From: Gammaproteobacteria bacterium
Lineage (GTDB): Bacteria > Pseudomonadota > Gammaproteobacteria > Nitrosococcales > Methylophagaceae
DNA length: 44,198 nt
Direction: 5' to 3'
Assembly (NCBI GenBank): GCA_029248745.1
Contig: JAQWIT010000005.1
Span: 1-44,198 of the forward strand
Each line of letters opens with the position of its first letter. The stretch's first letter is position 1. Below the pieces are notes generated by a model that ran no database searches, had not been told where the DNA came from, and saw nothing but the letters and a program-made list of their open reading frames with translations. The position numbers were made by a program, and so were the translations under genes. Shown piece after piece: positions 31,742-40,354 of this stretch.

Positions 31742-32637
31742 ATTAAGTCCATTTTTTTTCCCTTGGTCGATGCTAACCACACTGCTAAGTCTTGTTCTCC
31801 AAGTACGTTCATTAAGAAAAGTAATAACTGATATGGCAGTCTAACTGAGTCCAAGTTGGGTACTGTCCGATACCGTTGATATTGTCGTTTGAATATCACC
31901 AATTGTTCTTTATTGAGTAGATGCTCTAATAGCACGAGCTCTAATTCCCTTGGCCCATATACAAAAGCATCTAAGTCAACTAATGCTGACAACTCACCCT
32001 CCTCTTGTAAGAACTGATCCCATCTTAGATCCAGCATGATGGGCACGAACTGTTGACTTTGAATGGTTTCAGCCTGTTCCAAAGCATCTTTCAGTACACC
32101 TTCAGCTACCTCGCTGGGACATAACTCAGCTAGACTTGTTAACGTCTGACCCAGCGCAATAGGCCATTGTGTTGCTGCTAACTGTGGCTGATGGAAAGCA
32201 CCCCACGCAGGGTTGGTTTGCTGATGGCACTTTGCCACGTGTTCTGCTAATTGCTGAACCATCAGATCATTAACCTTTTTGCGGTCGACCTGTTTCCCAT
32301 TAAGCCATGTCGCTAAAATAAAGCGATCGGCTTTTGCAGTAATATATTGGGGAATGGCTAATGGACTTATTGTCGCTATTTGTTGATAGGTTGATGCTAT
32401 TTCTGGCAAATTCTTAGGAAAATTCGTATGAAATAACTTGTTGATGCCTTTCCAAAATAGGGCGCTTTCGATGTGCTGTTTGTTACATATTTTGAGTACG
32501 ATTACGCCATCTTCCGTGTAGCATTGCCAAAGATGGTGTGTACTATCATCATATAAAACAGGCAACGGAATCGCTGCCTGTTTTAGTTTGGGTAATGTGT
32601 GTTGCTCTTGCTCTGCTAGCTCTGGATAACTTACCAA
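31738..32637 (-). CDS. Degenerate APH-fold phosphotransferase, candidate thiamine kinase
   Basis: The 299-residue protein resembles the aminoglycoside/choline kinase fold only loosely. A nucleotide-site-like strand region (LWQCYTEDGVIVLKICN) carries a Lys. It has a possible catalytic loop IMLDLRWDQFL (Asp203) in place of HGDxxxxN, and a metal-loop-like LVDLDAFVYGPRELELVLLE (Asp221, Asp223) in place of D-F-D...GP..D. The catalytic His and Asn are absent, so activity is uncertain. The start is TTG at 32637, overlapping the SDR stop, so it is coupled to that gene. It ends against pnuT. A kinase making TMP from thiamine (like E. coli ThiK, also APH-fold) would link PnuT import to ThiL; this is inference from context. 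Confidence 0.55.
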   Translation of the reverse strand: MVSYPELAEQEQHTLPKLKQAAIPLPVLYDDSTHHLWQCYTEDGVIVLKICNKQHIESALFWKGINKLFHTNFPKNLPEIASTYQQIATISPLAIPQYITAKADRFILATWLNGKQVDRKKVNDLMVQQLAEHVAKCHQQTNPAWGAFHQPQLAATQWPIALGQTLTSLAELCPSEVAEGVLKDALEQAETIQSQQFVPIMLDLRWDQFLQEEGELSALVDLDAFVYGPRELELVLLEHLLNKEQLVIFKRQYQRYRTVPNLDSVRLPYQLLLFLMNVLGEQDLAVWLASTKGKKMDLI

Positions 32638-33305
32638 GGTAATAAATCACCATTGCTGTGCCAAAAAGAACCACTATTATTCAAGTTCAATTCATCCATA
32701 CGGGCTATCAAACCTGAAGCTGATTCATCGGCATCCATTAAACCATTATGGCCCGTCATATCTGTTCGTACATATCCCGGATGTAAGATACCGACTGCAA
32801 TGCCCTTTGGTTTTAAATCAATTGATAATGATTTACCAGCTGCATTCACAGCAGATTTAGACATACGATAGGCATAACTACCGCCAGAGTCGTTGTCATC
32901 AATAGAGCCCATTCTGCTCGTGATAATACCGACCTTCGAACCCTCACCCAAGTTATATAACAAGCTTTGTGTAGTTAATAAAGGGCCCAGGCTATTGACT
33001 TCATACATTCGTTTAAAGCTTCCAATTGCACCGACATCAATATCACTGAGGCCTAAACCGCCAGCAATACCTGCATTATTAATCAACCAATCAAGTTGTT
33101 GGCCATTTAATTTGTCAGCTAAGATTGCTAAACTTGCTGGTTGACTGACTTCTACGTTTTCTATTATTTCTACATCAAGTGCTCTCAATGCATCTGATGT
33201 TTGGCGGCAGGTTGCAATAACGTGTTCGCCGCGTTGTTTTAATTGCCGGCATAGTTCTAAACCGATACCGCGATTACTACCTGTTACTAATACTGTTTGA
33301 CTCAT
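32631..33305 (-). CDS. Short-chain dehydrogenase/reductase
   Basis: The 224-residue protein is a classical SDR: cofactor motif VLVTGSNRGIGLELCRQ (TGxxxGIG), LDWLINNAGIAGG (NNAG), and the active-site segment IITSRMGSIDDNDSGGSYAY followed by RMSK (Ser, then YxxxK). The substrate is unknown. The Arg/Thr after the second strand (ATCRQTS) suggests NADP(H). It is the first gene of a two-gene unit with the phosphotransferase and starts about 150 bp from the inverted-repeat element. Confidence 0.88.
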   Translation of the reverse strand: MSQTVLVTGSNRGIGLELCRQLKQRGEHVIATCRQTSDALRALDVEIIENVEVSQPASLAILADKLNGQQLDWLINNAGIAGGLGLSDIDVGAIGSFKRMYEVNSLGPLLTTQSLLYNLGEGSKVGIITSRMGSIDDNDSGGSYAYRMSKSAVNAAGKSLSIDLKPKGIAVGILHPGYVRTDMTGHNGLMDADESASGLIARMDELNLNNSGSFWHSNGDLLPW

Positions 33306-33457
33306 TACTGCTCCTTCTTCATTCCACCTATTTCTAGATATTTAACTGAACTCGTAGACACACTTAGGATAACATTGTTCAATCAATATTTTTATGGCTT
33401 TAAAAGTGATGTCGACTTTTTTTGCCCCCTGTGTTCTGTTGTCGATGCCGGTATATT

Positions 33458-33612
33458 CCCAAGATCTTCCAGACTGGTCATTTGTATCACAGCGCCTAGT
33501 TCCCTTGGCTGCGTTATGATTTTCAGCAATAGAATGGCTATTACATGAAAATGATGCCTTACCAATGAAACGATGAGCAGCACTAAAAACAAGCAGTCTG
33601 GAAGATCTTGGG
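33458..33612. repeat. 155-bp element with 19-bp perfect terminal inverted repeats
   Basis: CCCAAGATCTTCCAGACTG (33458-33476) and its exact reverse complement (33594-33612) bound a 117-bp interior. The interior is itself weakly palindromic: for example GATTTTCAGCAATAG on one side matches the complement of CTATTACATGAAAATGAT on the other. It has no coding capacity worth the name. The structure suggests a small non-autonomous mobile element (MITE-like) or a long regulatory hairpin. Short TAT/TATA sequences flank both ends, but a target duplication is not clear. Confidence 0.7.
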
Positions 33613-33618
33613 TATAAT
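33613..33618 (+). promoter_or_regulatory. -10 element of mtaD, implying a leaderless mRNA
   Basis: TATAAT, a perfect -10 hexamer, ends seven bases before the mtaD ATG (33626), so transcription would begin at or next to the start codon. No ribosome-binding site is seen. No good -35 is visible at 16-18 bases; that position falls at the edge of the inverted-repeat element. Confidence 0.5.
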
Positions 33619-33625
33619 CCTCTCT

Positions 33626-34945
33626 ATGGAAACGGTTGATCTTATTATTTCTGCACCTTGGATTGTGCCTGTTATACCGAGTAATACGGTATTAACAGCG
33701 CATTGTGTTGTGATTCATCAAGGACAAATTGTCGATGTCATACCATATGCGCTTGCTAAGCAGCGTTATCAACCGCTCAATGAACAACACTTTGAAAAGC
33801 ATTGCCTTACTCCCGGGTTAATCAATAATCATACTCATGCAGCTATGTCTCTATTACGGGGCCTAGCTGATGATCTGCCATTAATGACCTGGCTTAATGA
33901 CCATATTTGGCCTGCAGAAGCTAAATGGGTCAGCGATAGTTTTGTTGAGGCTGGTTCAGAACTGGCTATTGCTGAAATGATTCGTGGTGGTACGACTTGT
34001 TTCAATGATATGTATTTCTTCCCTGATGCAACGGCGCGTATTGTCGACCAAAGTGGACTTCGCGCTAACTTAGGCATGGTGGTTATAGAATTCCCAAGTG
34101 CTTGGGCTGAAAATGCCGCGGAATACTTACGTAAGGGTGAACAATTACATGATAAGTATAGTCGCCATACTCGACTTACAACAGCTTATGCCCCACACGC
34201 ACCCTATACCGTTTCTGATGAAAGCTTAACGGCAATCATGACCAATGCTGAAGAACTAGATGTTCCCATTCATATGCATATTCATGAAACAGCCGGCGAA
34301 ATTACACAAAGTGTTGAACAGTATGGCGTGCGACCGCTTGAGCGACTGAAAGATTTAGCGTTGTTGTCACCGAGGCTAACGGCGGTTCATATGACACAGT
34401 TAACCGATGATGAAATCAGCTGGTGTTCGGATATGGGGGTACATATTGCCCACTGCCCTAGCTCAAATTTGAAATTGGCCAGTGGCTATTCACCCATTGC
34501 TAAACTGAGCCAAAGTGGTGTCAATGTCACGCTTGGAACTGATGGCGCTGCTTCCAATAACAGTTTAGATATGTTTGCAGAAGTGAATAAAGCGGCCTTA
34601 TTAGCTAAAGCGGTTTCCAATGATGCCAGTGCTATTCCAGCTCATGAGGCGCTAGAAATGGCCACTATCAATGCTGCTAAATCACTGGGGCTAGAAGAAT
34701 ATATTGGTTCTCTAGAAACCGGTAAGTCGGCCGATCTGATCGCCATTGACCTGTCTGATATTGAAAGCCAACCTTGTTATGACGTTATCTCACAACTGGT
34801 TTATGCCACAGGCAGAGACAAAGTCACGGACGTTTGGGTTGAAGGCAAGACCTTACTCAAAGATCGTCAATTAACCACGCTAAATCAACATAAAATCATC
34901 GAGACAGCACACAATTTAGCTGACAGAATAAGGCAAAGCACATGA
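33626..34945 (+). CDS. mtaD: 5-methylthioadenosine/S-adenosylhomocysteine deaminase
   Basis: This amidohydrolase deaminates methylthioadenosine or S-adenosylhomocysteine to the inosine forms, a recycling route for SAM by-products. The 439-residue protein has METVDLIISAPWIVPV, the metal site LINNHTHAAMSLLRGLADDL (HxH), HMHIHETAGEI, TAVHMTQLTDDEI, and TLGTDGAASNNSLDMF with the catalytic Asp. Length is normal. The start is the ATG at 33626, where homologues begin (METVDLL..); an upstream TTG (33608) lies in the inverted repeat. It overlaps ubiG by ATGA. Pairing with ubiG, a SAM-dependent methyltransferase, is common. Confidence 0.93.
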   Translation: METVDLIISAPWIVPVIPSNTVLTAHCVVIHQGQIVDVIPYALAKQRYQPLNEQHFEKHCLTPGLINNHTHAAMSLLRGLADDLPLMTWLNDHIWPAEAKWVSDSFVEAGSELAIAEMIRGGTTCFNDMYFFPDATARIVDQSGLRANLGMVVIEFPSAWAENAAEYLRKGEQLHDKYSRHTRLTTAYAPHAPYTVSDESLTAIMTNAEELDVPIHMHIHETAGEITQSVEQYGVRPLERLKDLALLSPRLTAVHMTQLTDDEISWCSDMGVHIAHCPSSNLKLASGYSPIAKLSQSGVNVTLGTDGAASNNSLDMFAEVNKAALLAKAVSNDASAIPAHEALEMATINAAKSLGLEEYIGSLETGKSADLIAIDLSDIESQPCYDVISQLVYATGRDKVTDVWVEGKTLLKDRQLTTLNQHKIIETAHNLADRIRQST

Positions 34946-35649
34946 GTACGGATACAAACGTCGATCCAGCTGAAGTCGCAAAGTTTAATGCGCTAGCATC
35001 CAGTTGGTGGGATTTAGAAGGTGAATCAAAGCCTTTACATGACTTAAACCCACATCGCTTAGCTTTTATTCAAAGCCATTGCAGCTTGGACAACCAACTG
35101 GCAATTGATGTCGGTTGTGGCGGTGGGATTTTGACTGAAGCATTGGTTAAAGCGGGCGTGGATACAACGGGTATTGATATGGGTGAAATGGCTCTCAATG
35201 TGGCTAAACTACATGCCTTAGACAATGCGCTCTCTATTGATTATCAGCACATTACGGTTGAAGATAAAGCTATACAGTCACCTGAACAATATGATGTTGT
35301 GACCTGTATGGAAATGTTAGAGCATGTACCCGATCCCGTTTCCGTTATCCGAGCTTGTGCTAATTTGGTTAAGCCTGGCGGCCACCTTTTTTTCTCAACA
35401 CTCAATCGTCACCCTAAAGCTTATTTATTAGCTGTACTCGGCGCTGAATATGTGATGAATATGTTGCCAAAAGGCACGCATGATTATCAGCGCTTTATCA
35501 GGCCTTCTGAAATGGCCAAATGGTGTCGACAAGCTGGCCTAACAGTCAATCACTTAAAAGGGCTGAGTTACAACCCGCTCAATAAGGATTTTTACCTTAG
35601 CGATGATATTAAGGTGAATTACTTAATGCATTGCACACGTTCTGTATAA
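34942..35649 (+). CDS. ubiG: Ubiquinone biosynthesis O-methyltransferase
   Basis: UbiG performs both O-methylations of the ubiquinone ring. The 235-residue protein opens VDPAEVAKFNALASSWWDLE and GESKPLHDLNPHRLAFI, then the SAM site AIDVGCGGGILTEALVKAG, VVTCMEMLEHVPDP, and the membrane-binding and C-terminal region KGTHDYQRFIRPSEMAKWCR and GLSYNPLNKDFYLSDDIKVN. Length is normal. It overlaps mtaD by four bases and is followed by gph after 12 bases. Confidence 0.97.
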   Translation: MSTDTNVDPAEVAKFNALASSWWDLEGESKPLHDLNPHRLAFIQSHCSLDNQLAIDVGCGGGILTEALVKAGVDTTGIDMGEMALNVAKLHALDNALSIDYQHITVEDKAIQSPEQYDVVTCMEMLEHVPDPVSVIRACANLVKPGGHLFFSTLNRHPKAYLLAVLGAEYVMNMLPKGTHDYQRFIRPSEMAKWCRQAGLTVNHLKGLSYNPLNKDFYLSDDIKVNYLMHCTRSV

Positions 35650-35661
35650 CGAGCCATTTAA

Positions 35662-36315
35662 ATGAGTCAGTATCAAGCTGTTCTTTTTGATCTTGATGGT
35701 ACTTTGGTCGACACCGCGCCAGATCTTGGCTTTGCATTAAACACGCTGTTGCAAGAAGAGGGTTATGCCCCCTTGCCTGATGAACAGATACGGCCTGTTG
35801 CTAGCAATGGCAGTGCCGGTTTATTAGGTCTTGGTTTTGGCATCACAGCCGATGATGCAAACTTTAAACCCCTACAACAGCGGTTTATCCGTTTATATCA
35901 AGACAATATTGCACGAGAAACGGCTGTTTTCCCCGGCATGTTAGATGTCCTTCATTTCATAGAGGACTCCAATATTACTTGGGGTATTGTGACTAATAAA
36001 CCGGCTTTTTTAACCGATCACCTAGTTAAACTATTGGGCTTGGACGAACGTGCTTCTTGTGTAGTCAGTGGTGACACGACCTCACATGCTAAACCTCACC
36101 CAGCTCCGATGCTGCATGCCTGCGATCTCATTTCTATAGCGCCAGAACATTGTCTTTATATCGGCGATGCTGCTCGTGATATTGAAGCGGGTAAAAATGC
36201 CAACATGACAACAATTGCAGCCCGTTATGGTTATATAACGGAGGGGGATGATCCTGAAACTTGGCAAGCAGATGCCTATATTAGTCACCCCCATGATTTA
36301 TTAGCATGGTTTTAG
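35662..36315 (+). CDS. gph: Phosphoglycolate phosphatase (HAD family)
   Basis: Gph dephosphorylates 2-phosphoglycolate formed in DNA repair or by Rubisco. The 217-residue protein has the HAD motifs: VLFDLDGTLVDTAPDL (nucleophile Asp), WGIVTNKPAFLTDHL (motif II T), SHAKPHPAPMLHA (Lys) and CLYIGDAARDIEAGKNANM (acidic pair), with a helical cap. Length is normal. The mtaD-ubiG-gph order is found in many gammaproteobacteria; homologues in this position are sometimes assigned to N-acetylmuramate-6-phosphate dephosphorylation (MupP), which cannot be told from sequence here. Its end overlaps rmuC by ten bases. Confidence 0.9.
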   Translation: MSQYQAVLFDLDGTLVDTAPDLGFALNTLLQEEGYAPLPDEQIRPVASNGSAGLLGLGFGITADDANFKPLQQRFIRLYQDNIARETAVFPGMLDVLHFIEDSNITWGIVTNKPAFLTDHLVKLLGLDERASCVVSGDTTSHAKPHPAPMLHACDLISIAPEHCLYIGDAARDIEAGKNANMTTIAARYGYITEGDDPETWQADAYISHPHDLLAWF

Positions 36316-37613
36316 AACTCTCCATCCTCAACGATATTGCCAAACAAGATAACGGCTTGTTGTTTATCCTGCTGCTTGGTTTTGTTGTTGGGGCCTTAGT
36401 TATTTGGTTATTTAGAGGTCTTCAAATCAAGCGCCTTGATGCGGAAAATCAAGAACTCGCGATGACATTGCGGCTTGAACGACAATCCAATGAACAACTG
36501 GATGAATTATTGGATCAAGCACGCTTTCAATTAGCCGATACCTTTAGTCAGCTCTCAAATGCAGCATTGAATCAGAACAACGAACAATTTCTAAAACTGG
36601 CTGAAGAAAACTTAAAACGTTATCAGAGTGAAGCGAAAGCAGACTTACAAACTCGTGAACAAGCGATAGAGCAACTCGTCAAACCCATCAACGATGCTCT
36701 AACTAAAACAAGTCAACAAATCACCGATATTGAAAAAGAGCGCCAACAAGCATTTGGCCAAATTAACAGTACAATTCGACATATGCATGAAGGTCAACAA
36801 AGCCTTAAGCAAGAGACACAAAACTTAGTTCAAGCGTTACGTCGGCCTGAAGTCCGTGGCCAATGGGGTGAAATGACTTTGCGCCGGTTAGCTGAACTCA
36901 GTGGCATGATTGCCCATTGTGATTTTTACGAACAACCCAGTCAGGCCACAGAAACTGGCCGTATTCGGCCCGACATGATCGTTCGGCTTCCCGAGAACCG
37001 TGAAATTATTGTCGATGCTAAAACACCTTTAGATGCCTATTTGTCTGCAATTCAGACAACAGATGACGTCATTAAGTCAAAAGAATTAAGACGTCATGTC
37101 AATGCTATACGCCAGCATGCTAAAGCATTAGCGGCTAAAAATTATTGGGCAGAATATAGTCAATCGCCTGAATTTGTCGTGCTATTTATTCCTGGCGAAC
37201 ATTTCTTATCCGCTGCATTAGAGTTAGAACCTGAACTGCTTGAAGAAACAATGCAATCGAATATTATTTTAGCCACACCGAGTAATTTCATAGCCATTCT
37301 ACGCGCTGTCTCCTATGGATGGAAACAACAAGCACTTACCGAAAATGCCATGATCATTCGCGACCTTGGTGAAACTTTATATAATCGTCTCAGTGTCTTT
37401 AGTGGCCACTTAGGGAAGCTGGGTAACAGTCTAAATAGTAGTGTTGAACATTTTAATAAAACCGTTGGCTCTTTAGAACGTCAGGTATTGCCTAGTGGTC
37501 GTCGCTTTTTAGATATGGGTATTCGTGCCAAAGAACCATTAGATCCTATCTCGCCAATAGATACTCAAGTACGCCAAGTCAGTGATAATGGAGAAAATGA
37601 CCCGTCCAACTAA
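36306..37613 (+). CDS. rmuC: DNA recombination protein RmuC
   Basis: RmuC limits inversions at short inverted repeats; it has a nuclease-like fold. The 435-residue protein has an N-terminal membrane anchor (LLFILLLGFVVGALVIWLF), a long coiled coil (residues about 35-170, Gln/Glu/Leu-rich), then the RmuC domain: RRPEVRGQWGEMTLRRLAEL, IRPDMIVRLPENREIIVDAK, TPLDAYLSAI, and LATPSNFIAILRAVSYGWKQ. Length is close to the usual. It overlaps gph upstream and hpnC downstream, so the genes from mtaD to hpnC look like one transcript. Confidence 0.93.
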   Translation: MVLELSILNDIAKQDNGLLFILLLGFVVGALVIWLFRGLQIKRLDAENQELAMTLRLERQSNEQLDELLDQARFQLADTFSQLSNAALNQNNEQFLKLAEENLKRYQSEAKADLQTREQAIEQLVKPINDALTKTSQQITDIEKERQQAFGQINSTIRHMHEGQQSLKQETQNLVQALRRPEVRGQWGEMTLRRLAELSGMIAHCDFYEQPSQATETGRIRPDMIVRLPENREIIVDAKTPLDAYLSAIQTTDDVIKSKELRRHVNAIRQHAKALAAKNYWAEYSQSPEFVVLFIPGEHFLSAALELEPELLEETMQSNIILATPSNFIAILRAVSYGWKQQALTENAMIIRDLGETLYNRLSVFSGHLGKLGNSLNSSVEHFNKTVGSLERQVLPSGRRFLDMGIRAKEPLDPISPIDTQVRQVSDNGENDPSN

Positions 37614-38535
37614 GCTTGCTGAAGCTTATGATTATTGTCTTAAGCTTGCCCACAGCCATTATGAAAACTTTCCTGTTGCTTCTTTTTCATTACCAACGCA
37701 TTTGCGCGAGCCCATCAGTGTTATTTATGCCTTTGCTAGAACGGCTGATGATATTGCTGATGAGGGTGATGCTCCCCTACAAGAAAGACTCGATTCTTTA
37801 GCTGAATACGAGCAACAATTGACGTTAATTGAACAACAATGTTATCAGGGAAGTTCAGCCATTTTTATCGCTTTAAATGATGTTATCAAACACCACACTC
37901 TTCCCATCATTTTATTACAAGACCTTCTTTCGGCCTTTAGACAAGATCTGACAAAAAACCGGTACTCTGATGATAAAGAACTCGAAGATTATTGCAGACG
38001 CTCAGCGAACCCAATCGGTCGATTATTTTTACACCTCATCGGTGTACCACCATCCTCCGACCTGGATGCATCAGATATGATTTGCACTGCGTTGCAACGT
38101 ATTAATTTTTATCAAGATATCCAGCAAGATCTAAAAGTGAATGATCGCATCTATCTGCCCTTAGAAAATATTCATGAATTCGGATTAACTGAGGCCAGCC
38201 TTTATTCTCCAGACAGTCGTGAACTCGCCTTTACATTAAGAGAGAAATATCGCGGCACTGCAGCTTTACTCAAAAAAGGTGTTCCATTAGGCACCCGCTA
38301 CTATGGACGACCCGGGTGGGAAATTCGACTTATCACCCTTGCTGGTTTGACCACCTTACTAAAATTAGCTCAACAAGATGATGCCAATTTATATTCTCGA
38401 CCTCGTTTATCTAAAGTAACGTTGCTTGGCCTAAGCTGTTGCGCTCTCGTCCCATCGATTTACAATATTTCCTGCAAGTGGCAGTTGCATCGTTTTGCTA
38501 AAATTAACGATGCAATTACCATCACACCAATATAA
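37588..38535 (+). CDS. hpnC: Squalene/phytoene synthase family protein, HpnC type
   Basis: HpnC converts presqualene diphosphate to hydroxysqualene in the HpnCDE route to squalene, used for hopanoids or C30 carotenoids. The protein carries HYENFPVASFSLPTHLREPI then SVIYAFARTADDIADEGDAP (first Asp-rich motif), YCRRSANPIGRLFLHLIG and LQRINFYQDIQQDLKVNDRI (second motif), and the HpnC-typical Asn-Phe-Pro-Val start. I use the ATG at 37588; a GTG at 37582 and an ATG at 37597 (with GGAG close by) are alternatives. It overlaps rmuC by about 26 bases. Neither hpnD nor hpnE is in the window. A long C-terminal tail has a weak hydrophobic stretch. Confidence 0.88.
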   Translation: MEKMTRPTKLAEAYDYCLKLAHSHYENFPVASFSLPTHLREPISVIYAFARTADDIADEGDAPLQERLDSLAEYEQQLTLIEQQCYQGSSAIFIALNDVIKHHTLPIILLQDLLSAFRQDLTKNRYSDDKELEDYCRRSANPIGRLFLHLIGVPPSSDLDASDMICTALQRINFYQDIQQDLKVNDRIYLPLENIHEFGLTEASLYSPDSRELAFTLREKYRGTAALLKKGVPLGTRYYGRPGWEIRLITLAGLTTLLKLAQQDDANLYSRPRLSKVTLLGLSCCALVPSIYNISCKWQLHRFAKINDAITITPI

Positions 38536-38610
38536 TAATTGCTGTACTCTCCTATTTGTAAGAAAATAGTGTGGTAGCAATCTATCCATTTTTTAATTAA
38601 AGGTTTTGAT

Positions 38611-39195
38611 GTGCGTAAACTTAGTCTAGTTCTATTGATGTTATTTTCAGTTGGTTGTGCAAAGGCACCCGCACCAGTTGATTTTTCTCAACTGCCTGAA
38701 AAGAAACAAACCCCACAAGCACTTTATGTCACCGCTATTCAAGCACATGATATGAAGACACAAGATCCGGACAACGTCTATTTGGTTGATGTCCGTACAC
38801 AGGGCGAAGTCGAGTTTCTAGGTATGCCTGTCGCTGCCGACGTCAATATTCCATACATGTTTAACGACATCGAAGAATGGGATTCAGAAAAGTACCGCTA
38901 TAAGAAGGTACCGAATAGTAATTTCTCACTCACATTGGCTGAAAAACTAGAACAATCCGGGTTTAATAAAGAATCAACTATTCTTTTAATGTGCCGCTCA
39001 GGTACACGCAGTTCGAAAGCCGCAAGTCTACTTAATAAGTTGGGTTACAGTAAGGCTTATACGGTTGTTGACGGTTATGAAGGTGATAAAGTCAAAGAAG
39101 GTGAGTATAAGGATCAACGTCTTGTGAATGGCTGGAAAAATGCTAATTTGCCTTGGACTTACAAACTGCCAGAAGAAAAAGTCTATGTTGAATAG
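38611..39195 (+). CDS. Rhodanese-domain lipoprotein
   Basis: The 194-residue protein starts at GTG 38611, preceded by AAAGG at seven bases, and has a lipoprotein signal with lipobox SVGC (Cys about 16). A single rhodanese domain follows: YLVDVRTQGEVEFLGMPVAA, then the active-site loop LMCRSGTRSSKAASLLNKLG with the catalytic Cys, and YTVVDGYEGD. Rhodaneses carry sulfane sulfur; a membrane-anchored periplasmic one could act in thiosulfate or persulfide handling. It is monocistronic, ended by a strong terminator at 39222-39249. Confidence 0.88.
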   Translation: MRKLSLVLLMLFSVGCAKAPAPVDFSQLPEKKQTPQALYVTAIQAHDMKTQDPDNVYLVDVRTQGEVEFLGMPVAADVNIPYMFNDIEEWDSEKYRYKKVPNSNFSLTLAEKLEQSGFNKESTILLMCRSGTRSSKAASLLNKLGYSKAYTVVDGYEGDKVKEGEYKDQRLVNGWKNANLPWTYKLPEEKVYVE

Positions 39196-39221
39196 CAATA
39201 CCCTGTTTTGATATTCAATTT

Positions 39222-39249
39222 AAAAGCCCGCTAAACAGCGGGCTTTTTT
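39222..39249 (+). terminator. Rho-independent terminator after the rhodanese gene
   Basis: AAAAGCCCGCT pairs with AGCGGGCTTTT around an AAAC loop, ending in six T. The A-rich left arm makes it usable in both directions, so it can also stop readthrough from fbpC on the minus strand. Confidence 0.93.
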
Positions 39250-39295
39250 ATATCACTTTGATCGCTTCACGTTTATAAGTCTAATGATCCTGTTA

Positions 39296-40354
39296 CTAAG
39301 TACGCTCAAATAAAATGGCTCGATGTGATAAAACAGTAACGTCGACCAATGATCCGTTTGGCAGACTCACATTATTTGAAACTGTGGATACTCGCAACTC
39401 AATCTTACCCAAACGAACAAAGTAGTAACGGGACTCGCCATTAAACGTCTGCTCAATAACCTCAGCATTGCCAGTCGGATTAGCTTCAAGTACTAATTGG
39501 TTCGGTCTGATAAATTGACGTAATGTACTTGAATACTGTTGGTCGTTTGGCACGGAAGTTGGCAAAGTGCCTAAATAAGGGCATTTCGTAAGTCCATCCT
39601 CGGTCACCTCCACTTTTAGCCAATTCCCCTCACCCATAGATTCTGCGAGCGAAGCACTACTCGGTTGAAAATAGAGTGATTCAGCAATACCTTCTTGTAT
39701 CACTTTACCTGATTCCATAAAAGCCAATTTATCGGCAAAGGTAAACGCTTCTTCTTTACTATGAGTCACAAAAATAGCAGGTGTGTGGTGCTGTTTTAAT
39801 ACCTTTCTAATATCCAACATCAATTGCTCTTTCAAGTGATGATCAACGTTTGAAAAGGGCTCATCGAGTAACAGTACTTTTGGATCAGTCGCTAACGCTC
39901 TGGCTATTGCCACACGCTGCTGTTGGCCTCCTGATAATTCACTCGGGTAGACAGGTTCATAGTCAGACATTTTGACCAACGCTAATAAGGCCTTGGCTTT
40001 TTCATTAGCAACTTGTGCTGACGCCTTAATCCCAAAGCAGACATTTTCTAATACTGTCATGTGCGGGAATAAAGCAAAGTCTTGAAAGATAATACTGATA
40101 CCCCGTTGTTCAGGCATGACACAGTGTTTAGCTGAAGACAGTACTTCCCCATTTAGCCTAATCTCGCCATGCAGCAACGGCAGCAACCCTGCTATCGCTT
40201 TCAGTGCTGTCGTTTTACCCGAACCACTTTGTCCAAGCAGACACATTATTTCGTTGTCAGCGATCCTCAATGACAGCTTATCTAATACAGGCTTCTGTTG
40301 ATATGACACCGATATATGATCTAGCTGTAGTGCGATGTTACTGTCGGTAGTCAT
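39296..40354 (-). CDS. fbpC: Ferric-iron ABC transporter, ATP-binding protein
   Basis: The 352-residue ATPase has Walker A CLLGQSGSGKTTALKAIAG, signature LSGGQQQRVAIARALA, Walker B VLLLDEPFSNVD and switch His IFVTHSKEEA. A C-terminal TOBE-like domain from about residue 240 is typical of the FbpC/PotA class. It overlaps fbpB by four bases (ATGA type) in the order fbpA-fbpB-fbpC. It energises Fe3+ import across the inner membrane. Confidence 0.93.
   Translation of the reverse strand: MTTDSNIALQLDHISVSYQQKPVLDKLSLRIADNEIMCLLGQSGSGKTTALKAIAGLLPLLHGEIRLNGEVLSSAKHCVMPEQRGISIIFQDFALFPHMTVLENVCFGIKASAQVANEKAKALLALVKMSDYEPVYPSELSGGQQQRVAIARALATDPKVLLLDEPFSNVDHHLKEQLMLDIRKVLKQHHTPAIFVTHSKEEAFTFADKLAFMESGKVIQEGIAESLYFQPSSASLAESMGEGNWLKVEVTEDGLTKCPYLGTLPTSVPNDQQYSSTLRQFIRPNQLVLEANPTGNAEVIEQTFNGESRYYFVRLGKIELRVSTVSNNVSLPNGSLVDVTVLSHRAILFERT

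Larger units (their letters stand above)
33306..33625. other. 320-bp divergent intergenic region between the SDR gene and mtaD
   Basis: No convincing coding sequence on either strand. Its right half is the 155-bp inverted-repeat element at 33458-33612. Its last bases carry a TATAAT just before mtaD. The left half (33306-33457) should hold the SDR promoter, but I see no strong pair of hexamers. Confidence 0.7.

Noticed and set aside
33392-33592. A 66-residue minus-strand frame across the inverted-repeat element
   Set aside because: It has no ribosome site or family resemblance and its frame is set by the palindromic DNA.
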